Shown: positions 1 to 7,586, counted from the first letter of the stretch. The stretch is DNA of 10,050 bases from Actinomycetota bacterium (GCA_013151655.1 JAADHX010000395.1:1-10050), one strand, 5' to 3'. The notes: generated from the letters alone by a model not told the origin. Translations and numbers: made by a program.

Positions 1-1648
1 GGTCCTCGAGAAGCGTGACCGTGGCAAAGGCAGTAAAGGCGGGCACTAGCGCACTACCCTTTTTCCACACGTATTCGCGTGCCTGAATCGTCTCGATGAT
101 CGACGCGTAGGTTGACGGCCGACCCACACCAAGTTCTTCGCAGCGTCGAACGAGCGAAGCCTCGGTGTATCGCGACGGCGGTGAGGTCTCGTGACCCTTA
201 GGCTCAGCTTCGGTAGTGATGACCTTGTCGCCCTCGACCAGAGGGGGCAACTGCTGCTCTGCCGTTTCGTCGGCGGCGCCGGAGTCCTTGCGGGACTTGA
301 CCTTCTCCTCGATGTACGCCAGACGAAAGCCGGGGCTCGTTATCACGGTGCCACTGGTCGAGAACTCGACATCGTCGCCATCGGCCGACTGGCCCCCAAG
401 TCGAATTGTCGCCGTCTCGCCGGTGGCATCGATCATTTGGCTGGCCACAGTGCGGCGCCAGATGAGGTCATACACCCGCCCGGCATCGCCCTGAACCTCG
501 GCTGCGACGACGTCTGGCAAACGCCAGCTGTCGCCCGCAGGCCTGATGGCCTCGTGTGCCTCTTGGGCGTTCTTAACCTTCTTGGCGTAGGTGCGCGGCT
601 GATCGGGAGCGTTCTCGGCTCCGTACTTCTCGCGGATGACGTCTCGAGAAGTAGCGATTGCTTCGGCCGAAAGCGTGGTGCTGTCGGTTCGCATGTAGGT
701 GATGTAGCCGTTCTCATACAGACGCTGTGCAGCCTGCATCGTGCGAGATGACGAGAAACCGAGCTTGCGGCCAGCCTCTTGCTGCAAGGTCGAAGTAATA
801 AAGGGAGCCGCTGGACGACGTCGGTACGGCTTGGACTCGCGCGATGTGACTGTCAGCTCGCGATCCTTGAGCGACCCAGCAAGTCGGGTGGCTTCAGCCT
901 CAGAGAGAACGATCGTATCGCTGGTCAACTCGCCCGTATCGGCGAAGTCGCGCCCGGTGGCAAGTCTCGACCCGCCGAGGCTCACCATCGACGCTCCAAA
1001 GTTGGCGTCGTTGCCCGAGAACTGGGCTGTGAGACTCCAATATGAGGCCGAAACAAAAGCCATACGTTCGCGTTCGCGTTCGACGATGAGACGGACCGCA
1101 ACGCTCTGCACTCGCCCTGCACTTAGGCGAGGCATGATCTTCTTCCACAAGACCGGCGACACTTCGTAGCCGTACAACCGATCGAGAATGCGGCGGGCTT
1201 CTTGAGCATCAACGAGTCGGCGGTCGAGCTCTCGCGGACTCTCGATGGCTTCTTCGATGGCCCGCCTCGTGATCTCGTGGAACACCATTCGTTTCACAGG
1301 CACGCGAGGGTTCAGCACCTCGAGCAGGTGCCAGGCGATGGCTTCGCCCTCGCGATCCTCATCGGTCGCGAGATAGACCTCGTCGGCCTCCTTGAGCAAG
1401 GATTTCAGGTGACGAACTTGATCCTTGGACCGTCCAGTGACCACATACAACGGTTTGAAGTCGTTCTCGGTGTCCACACCCATGCGGGCCCACTTTTCGG
1501 CTTTGTGGCTGGCCGGCACCTCGGCGGCGTTGCGAGGCAGATCGCGGATGTGTCCGACGGAGGATTCGACAATGTAGTCATCGCCTAGAAAGCCGGCGAT
1601 CGTTCTAGCTTTGGCTGGTGACTCGACAATAACGAGTGGCTTACTCAC
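1..1648 (-). CDS. topA: DNA topoisomerase I (type IA), N-terminal ~549 residues; C-terminus beyond the window
   Basis: Relaxes negatively supercoiled DNA by cutting one strand through a 5'-phosphotyrosine link. The reading frame is open from a GTG at 1648 to the window edge. The N-terminus VSKPLVIVESPAKARTIAGF is the Toprim start, with catalytic Glu9. The metal-binding acidic triad is D96-E-D98-R-E100 in ATDEDREGEAIAWH. SAGRVQSVAVRLIV is the conserved core motif, and GYITYMRTDST holds the active-site Tyr318 (codon 695-697), almost exactly at the E. coli position (Tyr319). The visible 549 residues cover Toprim plus most of the core; the end of the core and any zinc-ribbon or basic C-terminal tail lie outside. 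A GAAAG stretch a few bases upstream of the GTG is a weak ribosome-binding site. It is separated from the upstream popT by 103 bp, so it may have its own promoter, but I could not identify one. Identity is certain from the motifs. Confidence 0.97.
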   Translation of the reverse strand, partial: MSKPLVIVESPAKARTIAGFLGDDYIVESSVGHIRDLPRNAAEVPASHKAEKWARMGVDTENDFKPLYVVTGRSKDQVRHLKSLLKEADEVYLATDEDREGEAIAWHLLEVLNPRVPVKRMVFHEITRRAIEEAIESPRELDRRLVDAQEARRILDRLYGYEVSPVLWKKIMPRLSAGRVQSVAVRLIVERERERMAFVSASYWSLTAQFSGNDANFGASMVSLGGSRLATGRDFADTGELTSDTIVLSEAEATRLAGSLKDRELTVTSRESKPYRRRPAAPFITSTLQQEAGRKLGFSSSRTMQAAQRLYENGYITYMRTDSTTLSAEAIATSRDVIREKYGAENAPDQPRTYAKKVKNAQEAHEAIRPAGDSWRLPDVVAAEVQGDAGRVYDLIWRRTVASQMIDATGETATIRLGGQSADGDDVEFSTSGTVITSPGFRLAYIEEKVKSRKDSGAADETAEQQLPPLVEGDKVITTEAEPKGHETSPPSRYTEASLVRRCEELGVGRPSTYASIIETIQAREYVWKKGSALVPAFTAFATVTLLED

Positions 1649-1691
1649 AGCACTCTTTCGGTGGGTTGGAGTTTGCTGGTGGGGTCGACCG

Positions 1692-1711
1692 ACCGCTCAC
1701 GCAGCAGCGGT
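1692..1711 (-). terminator. weak hairpin between popT and topA, possible terminator
   Basis: A 6-bp inverted repeat (ACCGCT/AGCGGT) with an 8-base loop lies about 40 bases after the popT stop. There is no T-run behind it on either strand, so termination is only a guess. It could equally be structure in the topA leader. Confidence 0.22.
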
Positions 1712-1751
1712 TATGCGAATGTTTCTCGTCCGGAACGTACATGACTTGAGT

Positions 1752-2672
1752 TCAACTTCCGAGCGCGGCCTCTCCGGAGGTGTTGGTCCGGCGCGCAATC
1801 TCTGACAAGAACACCACCGCGACAGCGGCTACCACGGCACCGAACAGAGCACCGGCGACCTCACCAGAAACAGGCGAACCAAGGCCGACGTTTTCTAACC
1901 CACTGGCCCCGTCGGGACCGCCCGCCGGCCATGGCCAAAGGACACGCAGCGAGCCAGCCAACAACCCAATCAGGATAGCCATGACGGTGTCACGGTGTCT
2001 CAAGAGCAACCAGTTGAGCAAGGTCGAGAACAACGCGAGACCAAGAACTGCACCTGCTCCAAAGACGGCAATAGTGCTGAGATGGCGCTCCTCAATCGCT
2101 TCGGTGATGTGATCGTAAAGGCCGAACATCAACAAGATGAACGAGCCAGAGATGCCTGGCAAGATCATCGCGCAAATTGCCACTGAGCCCGCCAACAGAA
2201 CAACGATGAGCGCAGGATCAACGATCGCTCCCGAACGTAGGCCAAGCAAGATGAATGCCGCGACGGCCATCACAAAGCTCAGGGTGATTCGGAGTGCGTC
2301 CCAGGTTTTGACCTCCCGCACGGTTAGAACGACTGATGCGGCCACTAACCCAAAGAACACGGCTGAGACTTGCACCGGATGCTCCTCGATCTGAGTGCGG
2401 AGCCACGAGACCAGCGTCACCACCGCTAACCCGATACCGGTAAGTAGCGACAACAAGAAGACCCAGTCGATGGTCTTGAATCTAGCGACAAACTCCTTGA
2501 CCTCACCCCGGACAAGAACGCCAAGGGCTCCAGAACCGGCACGGATTTCGCCAACGAGTTTGTCGTAGATACCGAGCAGCAAAGCCACGGTGCCACCGCT
2601 GACACCAGGAACGATGTCCGCGGCGCCCATGGCGAAGCCTCTAACTAGTTGATTGAAGATGCGGATGATCAC
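1752..2672 (-). CDS. popT: DUF368 family membrane protein, polyprenyl-phosphate (undecaprenyl-phosphate) translocase PopT
   Basis: DUF368 (PopT) proteins flip undecaprenyl phosphate back to the cytoplasmic face of the membrane so that the carrier can be reused for peptidoglycan and other envelope polymers. The family signature is present near the N-terminus: GFAMGAADIVPGVSGGTVAL. A second related half-motif, MILPGISGSFILLMFGLYDH, follows about 150 residues later. This pair is the internal repeat expected of re-entrant loops, and hydrophobic stretches fill most of the rest. About 306 residues is a normal length. I chose the GTG at 2672 because family members usually begin about ten residues before GFAMG. 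An in-frame TTG at 2717 would add 15 residues. Neither start has a recognisable ribosome-binding site. The gene lies downstream of the hppA hairpin and upstream of topA on the same strand. The family assignment is firm; the transport role comes from work on homologues. Confidence 0.9.
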   Translation of the reverse strand: MIIRIFNQLVRGFAMGAADIVPGVSGGTVALLLGIYDKLVGEIRAGSGALGVLVRGEVKEFVARFKTIDWVFLLSLLTGIGLAVVTLVSWLRTQIEEHPVQVSAVFFGLVAASVVLTVREVKTWDALRITLSFVMAVAAFILLGLRSGAIVDPALIVVLLAGSVAICAMILPGISGSFILLMFGLYDHITEAIEERHLSTIAVFGAGAVLGLALFSTLLNWLLLRHRDTVMAILIGLLAGSLRVLWPWPAGGPDGASGLENVGLGSPVSGEVAGALFGAVVAAVAVVFLSEIARRTNTSGEAALGS

Positions 2673-2701
2673 GGCCGCCGAAGGTAACGCGAATAGTGCC
2701 T

Positions 2702-2770
2702 TTACCGAAGCACACAAGCATCTGGGAAGTTCTTAGCCATGATGTTGGCGACGTTCTTAGCTCGGGTCAT
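2702..2770 (-). CDS. possible 22-codon leader ORF upstream of popT
   Basis: A short ORF starts at the ATG 2770-2768 and ends at TAA 2704-2702, 29 bases before the preferred popT GTG. A GAGG (2776-2779 on the complementary strand) sits five bases before the ATG, a better ribosome-binding site than either popT start has. The peptide begins MTRAKNVANIMAKNF and contains the triplet AKN twice, encoded by an exact 9-base repeat (GCTAAGAAC). It could be a translated leader that couples to popT, or chance. There is no homology that I recognise. Codon-level evidence is too short to decide. Confidence 0.25.
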   Translation of the reverse strand: MTRAKNVANIMAKNFPDACVLR

Positions 2771-2868
2771 TCCGGCCTCGCAATGCCACCACTGTCAACT
2801 TTGCCTTCACGTTTGGAGCATGTTTCGACGCTGGAAGCGCGTTCGAGCCTGGATCGTGAGTTCTAGCG

Positions 2869-2905
2869 TCGAACAGCCCCGGCCAGCAGAACCGGGGCTG
2901 TTCGA
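2869..2905 (-). terminator. strong hairpin after hppA, probable transcription terminator
   Basis: A perfect 14-bp inverted repeat (TCGAACAGCCCCGG / CCGGGGCTGTTCGA) with a 9-base loop begins 17 bases past the hppA stop codon. It is GC-rich and very stable, but no T-tract follows on the minus strand, as is common for actinobacterial terminators. It separates hppA from popT, suggesting that they are distinct transcription units. Confidence 0.55.
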
Positions 2906-2922
2906 AACCTTGACCTACCGAT

Positions 2923-5043
2923 TTAGATAAAGGCTGGTACGAACACCAAGGACACGATGGTCATGACCTTGATAAGGATGTTCATAGCCGGGCCAGAAGT
3001 GTCCTTGAAGGGATCGCCGATGGTGTCGCCGACAACAGCGGCCGCGTGGGCGTCTGTTCCCTTGCCTCCATGAGCGCCAGCTTCGATGTACTTCTTGGCG
3101 TTGTCCCATGCACCGCCAGAGTTCGCCATGTAAATAGCAATCATGAAACCAGTGACAACCGAGCCGGCGAGGAATCCGCCGAGCGCGTTCACGTCGACGA
3201 AGCCAATAGCGAGAGGCAACACCACTGCCAATAGGCCAGGGATCACCATCTCGCGAAGTGCGGCTTGGGTTGAGATGTCGACACAACGACGACTGTCTGG
3301 CTTTACGCCAGGCAGGCCTTCACGAAGACCAGGAATCTCGGCAAACTGACGACGAACCTCGACGATCATGGCCTGGGCAGCTCTGCCAACAGATGCCATC
3401 GTGAGGGCCGCAAACACGAACGGCGTCATCGCACCAAGGAACAGACCGATGGTTACAGCGGTGTCGTTGATGTCGAGATTGACAACGGTGTCGCCTTGAC
3501 TGGCCGTGAGGCTGAACGCCTTGAACAAAGCCAGGGCCGTCACTGCTGCCGAACCGACAGCGAATCCCTTGGCGATAGCAGCGGTCGTGTTACCGAGAGC
3601 ATCGAGGCTGTCGGTTACTTCGCGGACCTCTTCTGGAAGACCTGCCATCTCGGCGATGCCGCCAGCGTTATCGGCGATTGGACCGTAAGCGTCGACAGCG
3701 ACGATTACGCCAGTTACTGCGAGCATGCCAATCGCGGCGAGCGAGACACCGTAGAGACCAATGTCGTCACCAGCAGTGCCGAAGGCCGCTCCGCCCATCC
3801 AGTAAGACGCACCAATCATCGTGACAACAATCACTACAGAAGGAAGCGTCGAAAGTTTGCCCTGGGCGATTCCCTCGATCACAACAGTGGCGGGCCCAGT
3901 CTCGGATTGGGCTGCTATCCCCTTGACTGGCGGATAGTGCTCCGAAGTGAAGTACTCCGAGGTAAACCCGATAGCCCAGCCGCCAAACAGACCAATGATG
4001 ATGGTCAGTGCCAGATAGATCGGCTTTTCGACAAGGACACTGCCATCGGCCCTCTCAGCGCCGCTGAACAGAGCCAACGTGCCAACAATCGAGAGCACAA
4101 CCGTCATGCCCATCGCGACGTACTGACCTCGGTGCAACTGAGCAGACAGGCTCTGGCCTTCTTTACCGCGGGTCATCAGCGCACCAACGATCGATGCAAT
4201 CATGCCGAGGGCACCAATGAGTATTGGGTAAAGCATCAGGGCTTCGGCGTCACCGGCATCGGCGAGTGTGCCGCCGCTGATGAACGTCCCGCTCATCAAA
4301 AGCGAGATGAGTACGATCGGAGCGACAATGGCACCGGCGTATGACTCGAAAAGGTCAGCGCCCATGCCGGCAACGTCGCCAACGTTGTCGCCAACAGCGT
4401 CAGCGATGGTTGCTGGGTTACGAGGGTCGTCTTCTGGGATACCAACTTCGATCTTGCCGACTAGGTCTCCACCGACGTCGGCGGCCTTGGTGAAGATTCC
4501 TCCACCGATACGGGCGAACAAGGCGATCGAACTTGCACCGAGACCGAAGGCCGCAACCACCTGAAACGCGTCGTCGACTCCCATCCACACCACCCACAAC
4601 AGGTAGTTGAACGTGATGCCCAGCAGAGCCAGACCGGCAACGGTGAAGCCCATGACGGCTCCGCCCTTGAATGCCAGAGGCAACGCCGCGGCTGCACCGC
4701 TTCGCGCCGCGTGTGCGGTTCGCATGTTGGCCGCGGTCGCGATGCGCATGCCAACGAACCCGGCGATGGAGCTAAGGACAGCGCCCATCAGGTACGCGAA
4801 CGATGCTGCTGGACGGCCGTCTATTGGAACGATAAGCAGCACAAAGAACATCACCCCAACAAACACCGAGACCCATTGGTACTCGCGTCGCAGGAACGCC
4901 ATCGCGCCCTCTCGAATGGCTTCACCAATCTCTTTCATGAGATCGGTACCTTCGTCGGCGGCCATAACAACCGTCGCGAAGTAATAGGCAAGGCCAAGGG
5001 CCGCGATAGACGCGATCAGGGCCAGATACGGAACGAATCCCAC
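2923..5043 (-). CDS. hppA: membrane-integral ion-translocating inorganic pyrophosphatase
   Basis: Hydrolyses pyrophosphate from biosynthesis and uses the energy to pump H+ and/or Na+ across the membrane. At 706 residues it has the usual bacterial size and about 16 hydrophobic segments. The substrate and metal site is intact: DVGGDLVGKIEVGIPEDDP (189-207), NPATIADAVGDNVGDVAGMGAD (209-230), then DAYGPIADNAGG (451-462), NSGGAWDNAKKYIE (641-654) and VGDTIGDPFKDTSGP near the C-terminus. The segment GNTTAAIAKG (484-493) has Ala488 where K+-independent enzymes have Lys, so this one should need K+. Glu233 in DLFESY is placed as in Na+-PPases and some K+-dependent H+-PPases, so the pumped ion is not settled. 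The start is GTG 5043 with AGAGGA (5050-5055) six bases ahead, a good ribosome-binding site. It stands alone between a promoter-like pair and a strong hairpin. Identity is certain; ion specificity is inferred. Confidence 0.97.
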   Translation of the reverse strand: MGFVPYLALIASIAALGLAYYFATVVMAADEGTDLMKEIGEAIREGAMAFLRREYQWVSVFVGVMFFVLLIVPIDGRPAASFAYLMGAVLSSIAGFVGMRIATAANMRTAHAARSGAAAALPLAFKGGAVMGFTVAGLALLGITFNYLLWVVWMGVDDAFQVVAAFGLGASSIALFARIGGGIFTKAADVGGDLVGKIEVGIPEDDPRNPATIADAVGDNVGDVAGMGADLFESYAGAIVAPIVLISLLMSGTFISGGTLADAGDAEALMLYPILIGALGMIASIVGALMTRGKEGQSLSAQLHRGQYVAMGMTVVLSIVGTLALFSGAERADGSVLVEKPIYLALTIIIGLFGGWAIGFTSEYFTSEHYPPVKGIAAQSETGPATVVIEGIAQGKLSTLPSVVIVVTMIGASYWMGGAAFGTAGDDIGLYGVSLAAIGMLAVTGVIVAVDAYGPIADNAGGIAEMAGLPEEVREVTDSLDALGNTTAAIAKGFAVGSAAVTALALFKAFSLTASQGDTVVNLDINDTAVTIGLFLGAMTPFVFAALTMASVGRAAQAMIVEVRRQFAEIPGLREGLPGVKPDSRRCVDISTQAALREMVIPGLLAVVLPLAIGFVDVNALGGFLAGSVVTGFMIAIYMANSGGAWDNAKKYIEAGAHGGKGTDAHAAAVVGDTIGDPFKDTSGPAMNILIKVMTIVSLVFVPAFI

Positions 5044-5096
5044 TGGAGATCCTCTTCGTTAGTTAGTAGGTCGGTAACGACAACGCGCAAGCGAGA

Positions 5097-5110
5097 AGCC
5101 ATTAATGGCT
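5097..5110. promoter_or_regulatory. perfect 14-bp palindrome in the hppA leader, possible operator
   Basis: AGCCATTAATGGCT reads the same on both strands with no loop, a shape typical of a site for a dimeric DNA-binding protein. It lies 54-67 bases before the hppA start codon and inside the predicted untranslated leader. A second small inverted repeat, AGACGC-TTG-GCGTCT, is at 5140-5154. No regulator is known from this window. Confidence 0.35.
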
Positions 5111-5179
5111 CGATAGAACCAGTGGCGAGCCAGCTTCACAGACGCTTGGCGTCTAGATGGCCTGACCGGCCGACCCGAA

Positions 5180-5208
5180 AATGTATGTGTTTAACGCGTT
5201 GGCTTCAA
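5180..5208 (-). promoter_or_regulatory. candidate sigma70-type promoter of hppA
   Basis: On the minus strand a TTGAAG (-35, 5203-5208) and TACATT (-10, 5180-5185) are separated by exactly 17 bases; each matches the consensus at four of six positions. Transcription would begin near 5173, giving a leader of about 130 bases that contains the inverted repeats at 5097-5110 and 5140-5154. Confidence 0.4.
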
Positions 5209-5227
5209 CTTTGGAGCAATTTTGCAG

Positions 5228-5250
5228 CAAACAAACGCCAGACTTCGGCG
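5228..5250 (-). terminator. possible weak terminator after the STAS gene
   Basis: Just past the STAS stop codon, a 4-bp stem (CGCC/GGCG, 5236-5239 and 5247-5250) is followed on the minus strand by TTTGTTTG. The T-rich tail suits intrinsic termination, but the stem is short. Confidence 0.28.
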
Positions 5251-5254
5251 GTTC

Positions 5255-5581
5255 TCAAGGAAACAGATCGCTCACTGCGTATTGATCCAACGAGTGCACG
5301 ACCGGCTCACTTTTTGGCTCGATGTGTAGTTCAACATTGAGGCTCCCGACGAGGCGGCGAATTCCGAGCAGCACGCCAACGCCGATATCGTCGAGCACTT
5401 CCACCCCGCCAAGGTCGATCTCAACCACCGTCGGATTGTTGTCGCGGAGCAGGTTTCGCACGTCAGAGCGGAGCTGCGGAGCGCCAGCAAGATCGAGGTC
5501 GCCGGTCACAACTATTCGCAACGTTGTGCCCGAAGAAGCACCGCCTACAACGATGCTCAAGATGTCACAGCCTGGTACCAC
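5255..5581 (-). CDS. STAS-domain protein (anti-sigma-factor-antagonist-like) lacking the phosphorylatable Ser
   Basis: A 108-residue single STAS domain. The fold is recognisable from TLRIVVTGDLDLAGAPQL (residues 20-37), the strand VVEIDLGGVEVLDD and helix IGVGVLLGIRRL. Canonical anti-anti-sigma factors such as SpoIIAA carry D-S-S-G, whose second Ser is phosphorylated by the cognate kinase. Here residues 64-67 are D-D-I-G (codons 5381-5392), so that switch is missing. I chose GTG 5581, overlapping the end of the VWA gene by 17 bases, because it starts just before the first strand; TTG 5558 is another option. The overlap implies translation linked to the VWA gene. No anti-sigma kinase or sigma factor is encoded in the window. 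The domain call is good, but a role in sigma-factor control is unlikely to be the ordinary partner-switching type. Confidence 0.8.
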   Translation of the reverse strand: MVPGCDILSIVVGGASSGTTLRIVVTGDLDLAGAPQLRSDVRNLLRDNNPTVVEIDLGGVEVLDDIGVGVLLGIRRLVGSLNVELHIEPKSEPVVHSLDQYAVSDLFP

Positions 5582-7574
5582 TGGTGATGAGCCTGCGGCG
5601 GTTCTCAACGAAGTCGACCAGTAGATAGTCGCCGAGGTTGTCGGGGCTCGTAAAGAAGGCTCGACCACCGTTCATCTGCGCCATCTGCTCGATGAACCTA
5701 CGCAGGCCGCCGTCGGGGTCGAGCATGAAGGTGTTGATTCGGATGCCGTCGCGGGTGCAACGCATAACTTCCTTGAGGGTGACGTCGATGGTTTCTTGGA
5801 CCGGTGGATAATTGAAGTAAACACCACCCGATGGCATCAGGTGGGCTGTAGGTTCGCCGTCGGTAATCATGATGATCTGTTTCGTCCCTGATTGCTGCGC
5901 CAGCAGCCGGCGGGCGATCATGAACCCGTGTTGCATGTTGGTGCCGTAGGCAAAATCCCAAGAAACCTCGGGAAGTTCGGCGGCGGTCAACTCGCGAGCA
6001 CTCTCTGCGAAACCGACGATTCCGATGTAGTCGCGCGGGTACTGAGAAGTAATGAGCGAGTGCAACGCCATCGTGACCTTCTTGGCCGGCAAGAAGTTGT
6101 CGCGCATTGGCATCGACAACGAAAGATCGAGCATCAGGATCGTGCTCGCTCTTGTGGTGTGTTCGGTTCGTTCGATCTCGAAGTCGTCCGGTGACAGCGA
6201 GACTGGGGTTCCTCCACCGGAGCGCCGAATGGCATTGCGAACAGTCTGCTCAATGTTGAGGTTGAAGTTGTCGCCGTATTCGTAGGGCTTGGTGGCGTAG
6301 GCCCGCTCGTGACCGATGCCGATCTTGTCGAGCCGGTGCTGCCCGAGTTGTTCGGTGCTCAGCTTGTGGAACAACTCGGCCAAGGCATTGTTACCAAGCT
6401 TGCGAATCGCCTTCGGTGTTAGCTCGAGGCGTCCTTCTCTGTTTTCGACCAGACCAGAGTCTTCGAGCATCTTCGCCACCTGGCGAAGCCGTTCGAGGCT
6501 GTCGGCCGAGTCATTCCCTAGAAGTTTGCGAACTCGCTCGACATCGATATCGGCTAACGCGCCTGGTGTCGATGCCTGGTTCATGAGTTGCTGCAAGGCA
6601 TCCAGCTCGCCAAGCTCTTGCATCATCGAAGAACCTTCGCTCATGCTCATCGACTCGTCGCCGCTGAAGTCATAGGAGTTCTCCCAGCCGGCTTGGGGGA
6701 ACATCTGCTGAAGGTTCTGAGAGAGTTGTTGAGCTTGGAACTGAAGGTCCATGTCTTGCATCAACTGACTGTTCAACTCCATGAGCTGCTGGCGCTGCTC
6801 CGGTGTCATGGAGTTGAGCATGGCCTGCATAGCGGCCATGCGTTGAGCCATGATTTCGAGCAGTTCTTCGACCGAGGCTGGGTTTTCAGGAAAGAACTCG
6901 CCGTACTTTTCCATAAACGCGTCGAAGTCGACTTCTTCGCCGCGCTGATGGGCTTCGAGCATTTGGTTGAGAGCCGCCATCATGTCTTTCATGTGCGCCA
7001 TATCTTCGGAGGTGACAGCCTCCATGGCCCCAGACATTTGGTTGAAGTAACTCTCGGCTAGCTCCTGGCGAAGCTGCTCCATTAGTTCTTCGAAGCGTTC
7101 TCGAGCCTCTGGCGACACGAACTCGTACTTGCCGAGGCTGTTGACCTTGCCGGCGAGGTCGGGTGGCAGCAGATCTAGTTGAAGCGACTTGTCCTGCATC
7201 GCCGCCTTAGCTATGTCTTCGCGCCGCTCGTCGCCCGAGGTCTCGGCATCAGCCAGCAAATCGGCGATGGCATCGCGTTCGTCTTCGACGATGTCGTCAA
7301 GTTCGCTGTTTACGTCGTCGTAGATGCCCCCGAGATCGAACTGCTCAAGGCGTTGCTCGCGCTGTTCGCGTAACTCTTCGAGCATCTCTCGAAGGCCTTG
7401 CATTCGGTTGCCGTCGGCATCGGTCATGCCGTGTTGGAGCAGTCGGCGCAGCGCCGCGTTTAGATCGCCGTGGTACAGCAGGTCGTCGGTCAGTTCGCCG
7501 AAAATGGCATCGGCATCCAACTCGAAGCCGACCTGACTGCCGTCCCACGAGGAATATTTGAACCTTGTCCCCAT
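5565..7574 (-). CDS. VWA-domain protein of the actinobacterial COG4867 / Rv0959 type
   Basis: A 669-residue cytoplasmic protein without signal peptide or membrane segment. Residues about 475-655 form a von Willebrand A domain with a complete metal-ion-dependent adhesion site: D483-L-S485-L-S487, Thr545 and D572 in MITDGEPT. The N-terminal 350 residues are charged and helical, with a methionine- and glutamine-rich stretch (22 Met among residues 180-331). Relatives in actinobacteria have about this size and are often encoded beside a MoxR/magnesium-chelatase-like AAA+ ATPase, with which VWA proteins act in chaperone or metal insertion. No such ATPase lies in this window. The ATG at 7574 lacks a ribosome-binding site but has TAGATT six bases upstream, consistent with a leaderless mRNA. 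Its 3' end overlaps the STAS gene. Family assignment is good from memory of the domain layout; the precise function is unknown. Confidence 0.85.
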   Translation of the reverse strand: MGTRFKYSSWDGSQVGFELDADAIFGELTDDLLYHGDLNAALRRLLQHGMTDADGNRMQGLREMLEELREQREQRLEQFDLGGIYDDVNSELDDIVEDERDAIADLLADAETSGDERREDIAKAAMQDKSLQLDLLPPDLAGKVNSLGKYEFVSPEARERFEELMEQLRQELAESYFNQMSGAMEAVTSEDMAHMKDMMAALNQMLEAHQRGEEVDFDAFMEKYGEFFPENPASVEELLEIMAQRMAAMQAMLNSMTPEQRQQLMELNSQLMQDMDLQFQAQQLSQNLQQMFPQAGWENSYDFSGDESMSMSEGSSMMQELGELDALQQLMNQASTPGALADIDVERVRKLLGNDSADSLERLRQVAKMLEDSGLVENREGRLELTPKAIRKLGNNALAELFHKLSTEQLGQHRLDKIGIGHERAYATKPYEYGDNFNLNIEQTVRNAIRRSGGGTPVSLSPDDFEIERTEHTTRASTILMLDLSLSMPMRDNFLPAKKVTMALHSLITSQYPRDYIGIVGFAESARELTAAELPEVSWDFAYGTNMQHGFMIARRLLAQQSGTKQIIMITDGEPTAHLMPSGGVYFNYPPVQETIDVTLKEVMRCTRDGIRINTFMLDPDGGLRRFIEQMAQMNGGRAFFTSPDNLGDYLLVDFVENRRRLITSGTRL
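6582..7037 (-). other. methionine/glutamine-rich helical region of the VWA protein
   Basis: Encodes residues 180-331, of which 22 are Met, with many Gln, Glu and Leu. Heptad-like spacing in stretches such as IMAQRMAAMQAMLNSM suggests amphipathic helices that could bind a partner or a hydrophobic client. Confidence 0.6.
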
Positions 7575-7580
7575 GTCGAG

Positions 7581-7586
7581 AATCTA
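7581..7586 (-). promoter_or_regulatory. -10-like hexamer (TAGATT) of the VWA gene, leaderless candidate
   Basis: TAGATT ends six bases before the ATG at 7574, so transcription would start at the A of the start codon. I see no convincing -35 at 16-18 bases. The lack of a ribosome-binding site supports leaderless initiation. Confidence 0.38.

Noticed and set aside
2831..2860. tRNA-like GTTCGAGCC in the gap between popT and hppA
   Set aside because: The flanking bases do not form a T-stem and no acceptor or anticodon arm can be drawn.
2739..2930. Plus-strand 63-codon ORF with a Cys/His cluster between popT and hppA
   Set aside because: It overlaps the hppA hairpin and 3' end, has no ribosome-binding site, and no known small protein resembles it.
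3496..4344. Long plus-strand open frame of 282 codons opposite hppA
   Set aside because: It lies wholly antisense to the highly conserved pyrophosphatase, its product is rich in Arg, His, Asn and Asp with no recognisable domain, and no ribosome-binding site was seen.
4711..5340. Plus-strand frame of 209 codons across the hppA start and intergenic region
   Set aside because: It runs antisense to the hppA N-terminus and to the end of the STAS gene, and its composition is not protein-like.
5582..5668. Extension of the STAS protein by 29 residues
   Set aside because: The added residues are antisense-free but out of frame with the VWA C-terminus, lack STAS features, and the domain begins just after GTG 5581.
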